Shown here piece after piece: positions 50,253 through 57,344 of a stretch of DNA of 64,000 bases. The notes under the pieces were generated by a model. It had not been told where the DNA came from. It worked only from the letters and a program-made list of their open reading frames with translations, and did not search any database. This DNA is from Candidatus Soleaferrea massiliensis AP7. GTDB lineage: Bacteria; Bacillota; Clostridia; Oscillospirales; Ruminococcaceae. How positions within the stretch are numbered: the first letter of the stretch is position 1; every line of letters begins with the position of its first letter. The translations under genes and the position numbers were made by a program. The stretch spans positions 124,001-188,000 of the forward strand of contig NZ_CCYH01000029.1 in NCBI RefSeq assembly GCF_000820765.1, written 5' to 3'.

Positions 50253-51137
50253 CTATGCAGCTGTCCGAAATCGCCACGCCGCGTTGCCCTCCAGATGCTT
50301 GCAAAGGTGTTCCTGGCAGTTTGCGAATTCCTCGCCAATCAACCCGATGCGGTTGAGGTAGGTGCGCATTGCGAATTTCTCGTTTTCGATCTGCGGCTTT
50401 TTGCTGCTGGCGCATTTCTGCGTCAATGCCTGATGGTTGAGCGCTAAGGCAAGGACTATATAACTGCGTATCTTTCCGGCGTGAAGCTCGCTGTTGAAGC
50501 CGCGAAGCTCGACCGTGTGGTTGCCGTTGAAAAAACTGTGCAGATTCAGAAAATGGTATCTGCTGCCGTGATAATGGTAGCTGCGGCTCTCATCGTAACC
50601 CTCGTACCAAATGCGTTCGAGTTTATCCATTGTCTTGGGTTTGCGCCGGTTCATTTTTGCCACCAGCGCTGCGTCCATTTTCTTGCAATACGACATTCTG
50701 GCCGCTTCGATCTGCAAGGCTTTATAGAAAAGGTCATTTTTGCTTGCGATAATGTTTATGAAGTTTCTGAGGCTGCGCGGCGTGTGCGACGCGCCGTCCA
50801 AATGAATATGAATCCCGCAGGAGCTGTTCGCAAAACCGCCCGCCTTGCGGAGCCTTCGAATCAATTCCTGCAGGATTTCAATGTCCTCGCGGTAGGTGAG
50901 GATGGGTGTGACCATTTCGACTTTATATTCATCATCTGCTGAAACGATCTGCCCCCTAGCTTTTTTCTGGGCCGCGATGCTGCCGTCATACACAAACTTC
51001 CAAACCCGCCCATCCGGTGCGATGACTGTTTGTGCCGCATCAACCCTGCCGCCCAGAAACTCCGCAGCAGCCTCCGCTGCTTTTGTTCTTGTGATCCCGG
51101 TGAATTCGACCTCGACTCCGATCCTTGTTGAAAACAT
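50253..51137 (-). CDS. amidoligase-family enzyme
   Basis: A 294-residue member of the amidoligase family (COOH-NH2 ligase fold): RIGVEVEFTGITRTKA at the N-terminus carries the first Glu pair, CGIHIHLDGA the central His pair, and HTVELRGFNSELHAGKI the later Glu/Arg site. These are the residues expected for ATP and metal binding. Such enzymes ligate amino groups to carboxylates, probably on peptides or proteins. The C-terminal ~60 residues (AMRTYLNRIGLIGEEFANCQ) repeat the pattern at the end of the 267-residue protein at 51566 (AFRVFLIRLGFTGDEYKTA). It starts after GAGGAAAATAAG. Confidence 0.85.
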   Translation of the reverse strand: MFSTRIGVEVEFTGITRTKAAEAAAEFLGGRVDAAQTVIAPDGRVWKFVYDGSIAAQKKARGQIVSADDEYKVEMVTPILTYREDIEILQELIRRLRKAGGFANSSCGIHIHLDGASHTPRSLRNFINIIASKNDLFYKALQIEAARMSYCKKMDAALVAKMNRRKPKTMDKLERIWYEGYDESRSYHYHGSRYHFLNLHSFFNGNHTVELRGFNSELHAGKIRSYIVLALALNHQALTQKCASSKKPQIENEKFAMRTYLNRIGLIGEEFANCQEHLCKHLEGNAAWRFRTAA

Positions 51138-51159
51138 CTTATTTTCCTCGCTTTCACTG

Positions 51160-51225
51160 TGCTTTTTGCCTTTTGGTAGGACACATTAGGCCATGAAAAA
51201 CACAGGATAGCAAGGCAATTCCACG
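51160..51225 (-). promoter_or_regulatory. leader motif shared with the gene at 52369
   Basis: The 200-base gap before the amidoligase gene has no gene. On the minus strand it contains GCCTTGC-ATCC (51206-51216 region), TAATGT, then CCTACCA and a CAAAA run, in the same order and spacing as the leader at 52386-52440. It may be a promoter/operator or an RNA element common to these genes. Confidence 0.4.
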
Positions 51226-51339
51226 CGAAATCCCGCAAGAGCTTCAACAAATTTTGCGGTAGAAACTGTGTAGATTTGGGCGATTTACAACGATTGTATG
51301 TCGGCTTGGCCGAAAAGTCCGCGTTATATGTGGGCACCG

Positions 51340-51564
51340 TTATATGCGCCTGATCACATCTTCTCCATAGGCCGCGCCCAGCGTGCTGCCGCAATCCCAG
51401 TTGATGAACACGGTGCCGATATCGTCCACGAAATTTACCGTCCCTTGATCACCGGATTTGAGTTTGCTGTACGGGTCGTTCATGCTGACCAACTCCACAC
51501 GCGTACCAGTGGGGTATTGTTTACGGATCCGCTCCACGGTCTCCTTTGAGGGAAACTTATTCAT
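51340..51564 (-). CDS. DUF4314-type small protein
   Basis: From ATG 51564 the protein is 74 residues: RIRKQYPTGTRVELVSMNDP, SGDQGTVNFVDDIGTVFINW and a GSTLGAAYGEDVIRRI end. This is the small SH3-like barrel pattern of DUF4314, found in phages next to amidoligase-type genes. Its function is unknown. It starts 1 base after the preceding gene's stop. Confidence 0.75.
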   Translation of the reverse strand: MNKFPSKETVERIRKQYPTGTRVELVSMNDPYSKLKSGDQGTVNFVDDIGTVFINWDCGSTLGAAYGEDVIRRI

Positions 51565-51565
51565 C

Positions 51566-52369
51566 CTATACCTCGCTTTCGAGCCGCTGATCGCTCTCCG
51601 TTTTCGGCGGTGCGCCATTCTTGAAAGCGCTGTTGCCGGAAAGATTTTTCAGCAGAATTTTTCGGGCGGTCTTATACTCGTCTCCCGTAAAACCCAATCG
51701 TATGAGGAATACCCGAAAGGCGAACTTCTCGTTCTCCACGGGCTTTTCTTTTGCGTTGACACGCTTTTGCTCCTTGGCCGCCGTGCAAAGGGCGCAGACG
51801 AGTCGGGAGTAAGCGTCGACCTCTTCGCTGGTCGCGCCGAAGTGGAACCATGGGAATTTTAGCAGCGTTTCCGTTCGCTCGACGGGCAGCGCATCCGCAC
51901 CGACAGCCTTTTTGATGAGCGCGGCCTTGCTGGCGATAAGCCGGTCGAGGTTTTCAAGCGCCGTGTCGGTGAAACCCTCCAGCGGCATTTCAACTATCAG
52001 GCGGTCGGGTTCGTCACTTTCGGGCTGTCCGTAAGCGGGTGGTTCCTCCTCGTCGCGGTAGGGGCTGACCCTGCCGCCGAGAGCGGCTTCATAGGGAATT
52101 TGCACATCATCGGGAACAGGCTCCGCTGCCGGAAGCGGCGTGTCGTATTCCTCTGTTTCGGCCTTGAAATCGTGCAGGCCGCAAAGGTCGGCGACCAGTC
52201 CGTAGTTGTCCTCTCCCTCAAGGACTCCGTTCTTGTCGATACGGTAATCGCCCACCTCGTAGGCGAAGGTCGGTGCTCCGAGATACTTGGTCGGCGCGTT
52301 TAGTTCTTGGCTGATTGCTCCTACCAGCGCTTTTCGTTTATCGCCGGTCACATTGTAATTGATCCTCAT
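51566..52369 (-). CDS. conserved phage protein of the amidoligase cluster
   Basis: A 267-residue protein, recognised only as a type common in Clostridia prophages next to amidoligase and DUF4314 genes, sometimes labelled virulence-related. The N-terminus (INYNVTGDKRKALVGAISQE, APTFAYEVGDYRIDKNGVL) is a small alpha-beta domain; an acidic low-complexity linker (about 85-130) follows; the C-terminus shares the pattern ENEKFAFRVFLIRLGF..DEYK with the amidoligase C-terminus. That shared tail suggests a common partner. No catalytic motif is seen. Confidence 0.7.
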   Translation of the reverse strand: MRINYNVTGDKRKALVGAISQELNAPTKYLGAPTFAYEVGDYRIDKNGVLEGEDNYGLVADLCGLHDFKAETEEYDTPLPAAEPVPDDVQIPYEAALGGRVSPYRDEEEPPAYGQPESDEPDRLIVEMPLEGFTDTALENLDRLIASKAALIKKAVGADALPVERTETLLKFPWFHFGATSEEVDAYSRLVCALCTAAKEQKRVNAKEKPVENEKFAFRVFLIRLGFTGDEYKTARKILLKNLSGNSAFKNGAPPKTESDQRLESEV

Positions 52370-52385
52370 TTTGTAAGCCTCCTTT

Positions 52386-52440
52386 GCTTATCTGGTGCTT
52401 ACATTAATCACTCTATAGCTGTGGGATTGCAAGGCGTTTA
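52386..52440 (-). promoter_or_regulatory. leader motif upstream of the 267-residue protein gene
   Basis: Minus strand: GCCTTGC-ATCC (52425-52435), GTGATTAATGT, then AGCACCA and GCAAAG before the GGAGG site. It aligns with the leader at 51160-51225, which has the same blocks at near-equal spacing (21 and 22 bases between the GCCTTGC and TAATGT blocks). Confidence 0.4.
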
Positions 52441-52463
52441 TTCAAAGAATAACGAGACATTAT

Positions 52464-53744
52464 TTACCCCTCTGATTGCGTTGAATCCACAATACCGGAT
52501 ACATCCGCATAGTCTGTTTCCTCGCCGCCGCGCAGAAGAAGAACCCGCTCCGCGCCGCCAGCCTGCTCAATGTACCGTTTTACAATCACGTCGCAGTATT
52601 TCGCATCCAGCTCCATCATGAAACACACACGTCCGGTCTGTTCGGCGGCGATCATCGTGGTGCCTGAGCCGCCGAATAAATCAAGCGCTGTATCACCGGT
52701 ACGGGAACTGTTGAGCATGGCCTTGGCTACCAGCGCTACCGGCTTCATCGTGGGATGCTCGACCGATACTTTCGGGCGGGGAATATCCCACAAATCCGAT
52801 TGCTTACGGTCTTTTAGCGGGCAGAGGCGGGTGCCCTCAGGCCAGCCATACCAGATCGGCTCGTATTGTGTATGATAATCCTTGCGGGAAAGGATGAGGC
52901 TGTCCTTTGCCCAGATAATCGTGCTCGACCAGTGGTATCCAGCCTGCCGCGTAGCATTCATGACGTTGCCCCATTCCTGCGCGCTCATCACCACATAGGT
53001 CATACAGCCCGGTTCCGATACATCGCGCATGGCTTGAAATGAAGCCAACAAAAAAGCACCGAATTGTTCGGTGCTCATTTTATCATTGAGGATTTGTCGC
53101 GGCTTCCAGCTTGGGTGACTGGCATCCGAGCCGTAATCGACATTCCACGGCGGATCCGTAAATACGAACCGCGCCTTTTTACCATCAATCAGCTGACGCA
53201 CATCCGAAAGCGATGTACTGTCGCCGCACATGAGGCGGTGCTTGCCAAGCAGCCAGATATCGCCGCGCTGCGTAACCGGCGTTTTGATTTCCTCAAGCGC
53301 TTTCTTTGCGTCAAAATTGTCCTCCTTGACCTTACCAGCCGTTTTTTCCTTAAACAGCTCATCCATCTCGGCTGCATCGAAACCGGTCAGGGACACATCG
53401 AAACCGTCCTCGTTCAAATCGCGCAACAGGTCGGTTAAGAGGGGAATGTCAAACTCGCCGCTGATTTTATTAAGAGCCACATTCAGCGCCTTTTCACGCT
53501 GCTCATCGATATCCAGCACCACGCAGTCGATTTCCTGATAGCCCATCGCTTTCAGCACTTTGAACCGCTGGTGGCCGCCTACGATGTTGCCCGTCCGGCT
53601 GTTCCACACGAGGGGTTCCACATACCCGAATTCCTCTATGGAGCGTCGCAGCTTCTCATACTCCACATCGCCGGGCTTCAGGTCTTTTCGGGGATTGTAT
53701 TTCGCCGCCTTGATTTTTGAAACGGAAACCTTCTGTATATCCAA
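52464..53744 (-). CDS. ParB-like nuclease domain / DNA methyltransferase fusion 1
   Basis: A 426-residue fusion. The N-terminal ParB/Srx-type domain (NPRKDLKPGD, GNIVGGHQRFKVL; about 5-100) is followed by an adenine- or cytosine-N-methyltransferase with the catalytic motif TDPPW (near 195) and the SAM-binding LDLFGGSGTTMIAAEQTGR motif near the C-terminus. The order (catalytic before SAM motif) is the beta class. Such genes may protect phage DNA or set methylation for packaging or anti-restriction. No cognate restriction gene lies nearby. A paralogue follows upstream. Confidence 0.88.
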   Translation of the reverse strand: MDIQKVSVSKIKAAKYNPRKDLKPGDVEYEKLRRSIEEFGYVEPLVWNSRTGNIVGGHQRFKVLKAMGYQEIDCVVLDIDEQREKALNVALNKISGEFDIPLLTDLLRDLNEDGFDVSLTGFDAAEMDELFKEKTAGKVKEDNFDAKKALEEIKTPVTQRGDIWLLGKHRLMCGDSTSLSDVRQLIDGKKARFVFTDPPWNVDYGSDASHPSWKPRQILNDKMSTEQFGAFLLASFQAMRDVSEPGCMTYVVMSAQEWGNVMNATRQAGYHWSSTIIWAKDSLILSRKDYHTQYEPIWYGWPEGTRLCPLKDRKQSDLWDIPRPKVSVEHPTMKPVALVAKAMLNSSRTGDTALDLFGGSGTTMIAAEQTGRVCFMMELDAKYCDVIVKRYIEQAGGAERVLLLRGGEETDYADVSGIVDSTQSEG

Positions 53745-53747
53745 ACC

Positions 53748-55049
53748 TTATCCCTCCAGTCTGACCGCTTTTTCACCGGTGAAATCTTCCCAGCGCTTGA
53801 CCGCCAGATCGCAGTAAACGGGGGAAATCTCCATTGCGTAGCAGCGGCGCTCGGTCTGCTCCGCCGCGATGATCGTCGTACCGCTGCCCGAAAACGGCTC
53901 CAAAGCGATGCCGTCCCGGTCGCTGTGCATCTTGATACACCGCCACGGCAGCTCGACGGGGAACATAGCGGGGTGCTCCTTGTTGGCGCGCACCGTAGTC
54001 ATTTCCCAAATGCCCGCATAGCCCCACTTTTTCCGTTCTTCCTTCGTGAGCCGTTTGACAAACCGATAGCTGTGCCCGGCGAATGCCGAGAGCCACACAT
54101 ATTCCTGATCGTTATATTCCTCGGCCTCGCCGTTCTTTGAAAACGCCGAAATGTACTCGTATTGTTGTACGGGCTTGTTGGAAACAAGGTGATAGGGGCC
54201 GATGCCGAAATTCATCCCTTGCTTTTTCCATATCCTGATCCAGATGGGGCGGTAGCCGTTATCCGCGAACATATTTACAGAATAAACGCTGGTCGGCTCG
54301 ATGAACTGGGAGCCGGTGGCGTAAAGGTCACCGAGGTTCCAGCAGACGATGTCCGCATTTCTGCACAGATTTTTGATGACCGGTCGGATGGTTTGAAACC
54401 ACGGCTCGATGCCCGCCTTTTCATATTCTTTGCCCACACCGTAAGGTGGGGAGGTAACCGCCACCTGCGCGTGGCCGCCGTCCATCAGCTTTTCAAAATC
54501 GGCCTCGCTGGTGGAGTCACCGCACATCAGCCGATGTTGGCCTAACATCCAGATATCTCCGCGCTGCGTGACCGCACCTTCACCTTCAATACGATCTTTT
54601 TCTTTATCAATATCGAAATCGTCCTGCACCGCTTCCTTGGCATAAAAGCGGTTGAGCAGCTCGTCGATTTCCGAAGCGTCAAAGCCGGTGAGAGATACAT
54701 CGAACGCGCCCGCGTCAAGGTCGGCCATCAACTCAGCCAGCTTTGCTTCGTCCCAAGAACCCTGAATGCGGTTTAACGCTACGTTTAAAGCGCGTTCTTC
54801 CTTGTTACCCAAATTTACAATAACACAGTCAATCTCTGTATAACCCAATTCCAACAGCACTTTGAGTCGCTGGTGACCTCCCACGAGATTGCCGCTGCGT
54901 TCGTTCCACACAAGCGGCTCCACATAACCGAAAGTTTCAAGAGAACGTTTCAATTTTTGGTATTCCGGATCACTGGGCTTTAAATCTTTTCGCGGATTAT
55001 ACTGAGCGGCGTTGATCTTCGCCGCATTTATTTTTTCGATTCTCATCAT
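53748..55049 (-). CDS. ParB-like nuclease domain / DNA methyltransferase fusion 2
   Basis: A 433-residue paralogue of fusion 1. ParB-like motifs NPRKDLKPSD and GNLVGGHQRLKVL are at the N-terminus; the methyltransferase catalytic motif is TSPPY (near 205) and the SAM motif LEPFSGSGTTIIAAEQTERR. The TSPPY form is typical of N4-cytosine enzymes and some adenine enzymes, so the two fusions probably methylate different sites. ATG 55046 is an equally good start. A terminator-like hairpin sits directly before its ribosome site. Confidence 0.88.
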   Translation of the reverse strand: MMRIEKINAAKINAAQYNPRKDLKPSDPEYQKLKRSLETFGYVEPLVWNERSGNLVGGHQRLKVLLELGYTEIDCVIVNLGNKEERALNVALNRIQGSWDEAKLAELMADLDAGAFDVSLTGFDASEIDELLNRFYAKEAVQDDFDIDKEKDRIEGEGAVTQRGDIWMLGQHRLMCGDSTSEADFEKLMDGGHAQVAVTSPPYGVGKEYEKAGIEPWFQTIRPVIKNLCRNADIVCWNLGDLYATGSQFIEPTSVYSVNMFADNGYRPIWIRIWKKQGMNFGIGPYHLVSNKPVQQYEYISAFSKNGEAEEYNDQEYVWLSAFAGHSYRFVKRLTKEERKKWGYAGIWEMTTVRANKEHPAMFPVELPWRCIKMHSDRDGIALEPFSGSGTTIIAAEQTERRCYAMEISPVYCDLAVKRWEDFTGEKAVRLEG

Positions 55050-55059
55050 CGTGCCTCCT

Positions 55060-55099
55060 AAAAAAGCATCGGCGAAATGACCTGCACCAACTCGCCGAT
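55060..55099 (-). terminator. terminator/attenuator abutting the methyltransferase ribosome site
   Basis: On the minus strand ATCGGCGA (55092-55099) pairs with TCGCCGAT (55068-55075) around a 16-base loop, followed by GCTTTTTT and then at once AGGAGGCACG-ATG. The hairpin would stop transcription from the small terminase side, or act as an attenuator for the methyltransferase gene. Confidence 0.6.
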
Positions 55100-55109
55100 C
55101 CGTTTTGAA

Positions 55110-55167
55110 CCGTACCCCGGCTCATCCAATATCACCCCGCATGACCATACCTTGCCTTACCTGCCTT
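55110..55167. repeat. short array of degenerate 5-bp repeats
   Basis: On the plus strand the stretch reads as about eleven pentamers starting CC or with CC in phase (CCATA CCTTG CCTTA CCTGC at the end). It resembles the much longer array at 60284-60526. It lies between the small terminase and methyltransferase genes. Confidence 0.5.
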
Positions 55168-55177
55168 GGGGAGCGTT

Positions 55178-55729
55178 TTATTTCCCACGCCGGGCTTTGA
55201 GCAGACGCTCCATCGCATCATCATGGGGCGTCATGCCTCTATAATCCGCAGCGTTGTTTTCCTTTACGATTTGGTATATTTGAAACCACAGATTGTTAAC
55301 CTGTTTCATGAAAGATTGCGACATCGCCACATAAGGCGACGGGATAGCATTGCCCGTGGTGGGGTGCTTGGCGAGAAACCCGAACTCGGTTATACATTCC
55401 TCACACTGTATCCACCGCGACACGCTCATGGCATATTGCTCCAAAAGCTGCGCAGGGATAAGATGAGCGCACCGACGCTCATACAGCCATTGCCATGTCT
55501 TTTCATATATCTCCACAGCCAGCATTGTTTTCCCGCTTTTCTGCTTGGCAGATAGATATTCACGGGGCGGGGGCATCGTCTGACCTTCCAAATCCGCCGT
55601 GTCCTTGAACTCCACAATCGTCAAAGGTCGCCTGCCGGGATTACCCTCCAGAATTTTATCGTGCAGGGGCTTCTTTTTTTGTCCAGCGCCTACCCGCGCA
55701 CCGCCCCGATTGGTACCGTCCTTCGCCAT
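55178..55729 (-). CDS. terminase small subunit (P27 family)
   Basis: ATG 55729 (MAKDGTNRGGARVGAG) was chosen over upstream ATGs 55738/55735. About 183 residues with the P27 pattern GRRPLTIVEF, a helical core (SRWIQCEECITEFGFL) and a C-terminal basic tail (AMERLLKARRGK). It recognises phage DNA for packaging. It is separated from its large subunit by six kilobases of accessory genes, while HNH lies directly upstream. Confidence 0.85.
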   Translation of the reverse strand: MAKDGTNRGGARVGAGQKKKPLHDKILEGNPGRRPLTIVEFKDTADLEGQTMPPPREYLSAKQKSGKTMLAVEIYEKTWQWLYERRCAHLIPAQLLEQYAMSVSRWIQCEECITEFGFLAKHPTTGNAIPSPYVAMSQSFMKQVNNLWFQIYQIVKENNAADYRGMTPHDDAMERLLKARRGK

Positions 55730-55738
55730 ACACATCAC

Positions 55739-55851
55739 CTCGCTTTATGTTAAAAATGCAGGGGGTATATACCTTGTTTGAAACCGCGACTTTTCGCGCG
55801 TGACCCCACGCCCGTTGCACGAGAGAAGAGTCACAGAGATTTCGACCGCCC
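55739..55851. other. HNH-small terminase gap, candidate packaging (cos) region
   Basis: In HNH-P27 phages the cohesive-end site usually lies in this gap. Here it contains GGGGTATATACC-like and GTGAC/GTCAC inverted elements (for example GTGACCCC near 55801 and GAGTCAC near 55830). The exact nick positions cannot be read. Confidence 0.35.
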
Positions 55852-56208
55852 CTACCGATTCCATCGTCCGCCTTCGCGGGCGGTGATCTCGGAGTGACAA
55901 GGCGTACATAAACTCATAAGGTTTCGCTCGTCATGGGTGCCACCCTCGGATAAAGGAATGATATGGTGCACTTCTTCGGCTGGCGTGAGCTTGCCAGTCT
56001 TAAGACACCGCGCGCACAAGGGGTGCGCCGCAATATACCGGTCACGGATGCGTTTCCATGTCCGACCATACCGCTTGCGAGTGGCTGGGTCGCGTTCGTA
56101 TCGGTTATATCGCGCGTCGATTTCCTTTTGATGCTTTTCACAATACCTGCCATCCGTCAGCTCCGGACAGCCCGGGTAACTGCATGGCCGTTTGGGTTTT
56201 CTCGGCAT
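55852..56208 (-). CDS. HNH endonuclease
   Basis: From ATG 56208 (GGAGGTGGCT site) the protein is 118 residues. A zinc-binding CSYPGCPELTDGRYCEKHQ segment precedes the HNH core: CARCLKTGKL, EVHHIIPLSEGG (catalytic His pair), NLMSLCTPCHSEI. HNH proteins next to small terminase assist cleavage of concatemers at cos sites during packaging. Confidence 0.88.
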   Translation of the reverse strand: MPRKPKRPCSYPGCPELTDGRYCEKHQKEIDARYNRYERDPATRKRYGRTWKRIRDRYIAAHPLCARCLKTGKLTPAEEVHHIIPLSEGGTHDERNLMSLCTPCHSEITAREGGRWNR

Positions 56209-56339
56209 ATAGCCACCTCCCGGGTAAAGCAAAAGCCCTCAGAGCAAATGCTCCGAAGGCTTTTGAAAACGTTCCACAGTTTTTGATATTACCAGTATAG
56301 CACCTCGAAACGCAAAAGTCGTCCGCGATTTTGGACATA

Positions 56340-56798
56340 TTATTTTCCGTAAAGCAGAATAGCCAGACGTTCAAGCGTACGGTTTTTCTTTTTATAGGCC
56401 GAAGAACGTTCAATATGGAACCGGTCACTGATTACCCCAATCGCGTCGGTCTGCCGCGCGTCCTCAATGCGATAGAACTCCGACAGGACAAATTGCTCTT
56501 CCTCGTTTAGAGCGTCCCACGCAGGTTTGAACCAATCCATATACTCCAACGCTTGACGGTAGCGTTCTTTCAGAACGTCGATTTCGTCAATACAGGAGAT
56601 GAGTTTGTTTTCGCCCGCTTTGGGATTATGAGCGGAAGGCATACCGGTTAGGTGGGAGGAGCGGATCGAGGTCAGGCGTTCCTGCACTTCCTCCAAATCC
56701 TCTTGATGGTTCTTGATGATATACTCCATGCTGGAGTAATCCTTCAAGGCGTCGATGGCCGCCGCCTTTTTATCTAAGTAAATCCAAGCTATCGACAT
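56340..56798 (-). CDS. ArpU/RinA-like phage transcription regulator
   Basis: From ATG 56798 (GGAGGTGCC site) about 152 residues, all-helical. The C-terminal ~60 residues have a sigma-70-region-4-like HTH (AIGVISDRFHIERSSAYKKK), as in late-gene regulators of Gram-positive phages. It lies just before the packaging/HNH block, the standard position. It probably switches on the late (morphogenesis) genes. It overlaps the VRR-NUC gene by 28 bases. Confidence 0.78.
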   Translation of the reverse strand: MSIAWIYLDKKAAAIDALKDYSSMEYIIKNHQEDLEEVQERLTSIRSSHLTGMPSAHNPKAGENKLISCIDEIDVLKERYRQALEYMDWFKPAWDALNEEEQFVLSEFYRIEDARQTDAIGVISDRFHIERSSAYKKKNRTLERLAILLYGK

Positions 56799-57087
56799 GA
56801 GCTGGCACCTCCAAGGTATCAAGAATGGTTTTGACATCCTCGACGCTTGTCACTTTGAAGGCTTCGCCCTTAGCAGCTTTGATTTTCCGAATCGTAGTTT
56901 CCTGAAGCTTTGTCAACTTGCCGGATGGTGTTTTAACCTCAAAGACGACGAACCTGCCGCCAACGCAGCAGATGATATCCGGCAAACCGGCTGTGCCGTA
57001 CATGCCGCCATGTTCTTTCCAACAAAAGCAGAGAGGCACAGTCTTTAAATAACGCATGATCGCGTTTGTGATGTCCTTTTCTGTCAT
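56770..57087 (-). CDS. VRR-NUC domain nuclease
   Basis: A 105-residue PD-(D/E)XK-type nuclease: EKDITNAIMRYLKTV, GLPDIICCV and FEVKTPSGKLTKLQ give the acidic and Lys residues of the active site. In phages it is part of the replication/recombination module and may resolve branched DNA. It follows the iteron region and the primase gene. Confidence 0.85.
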   Translation of the reverse strand: MTEKDITNAIMRYLKTVPLCFCWKEHGGMYGTAGLPDIICCVGGRFVVFEVKTPSGKLTKLQETTIRKIKAAKGEAFKVTSVEDVKTILDTLEVPAHVDSLDLLR

Positions 57088-57103
57088 ACCAGCCCTCCAA
57101 TCC

Positions 57104-57344
57104 GAACGGGCTGCGAACGGGTCTGAAATCGAAATTATCCAGTATCTACGCGTGTTTGAACGGGTTGAACGGGTAACCAGCCGCTTCTTATATATATCTT
57201 AAAATATTTACTACATATAGCATTCTGGTTCTATACGCAAGAAATAGGGAAAAGTGGTTCAACCCGTTCAAAGCCTTATATCATGCGGATTCCCCGCCAT
57301 GTTTTGCGGCGACTGACCCGTTCAAATCCGCGCTCGACCCGTTC
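57104..57344. repeat. GAACGGG iterons flanking an AT-rich block: candidate phage origin
   Basis: GAACGGG occurs at 57104, 57115, 57158 and 57167 on the plus strand and its complement CCCGTTC at 57263, 57317 and 57338, i.e. seven copies in 241 bases. An AT-rich block (about 57186-57236) lies between the two orientations. The last two copies are inside the 3' end of the primase gene. The pattern suits an initiator-binding origin, or an operator cluster. Confidence 0.6.

Noticed and set aside
50113-50415. 100-codon minus frame overlapping the amidoligase end
   Set aside because: Its first half is a shadow of the amidoligase C-terminus; only the last 31 codons lie in free sequence and are listed separately with low confidence.
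56138-56428. 96-codon minus frame between HNH and the late regulator
   Set aside because: It overlaps both neighbours out of frame, is Lys/Leu-rich without motif, and has no ribosome site.
57104-57344. GAACGGG cluster as a CRISPR array
   Set aside because: Repeats are only 7 bases, in both orientations, with uneven short spacing; no cas gene is near.
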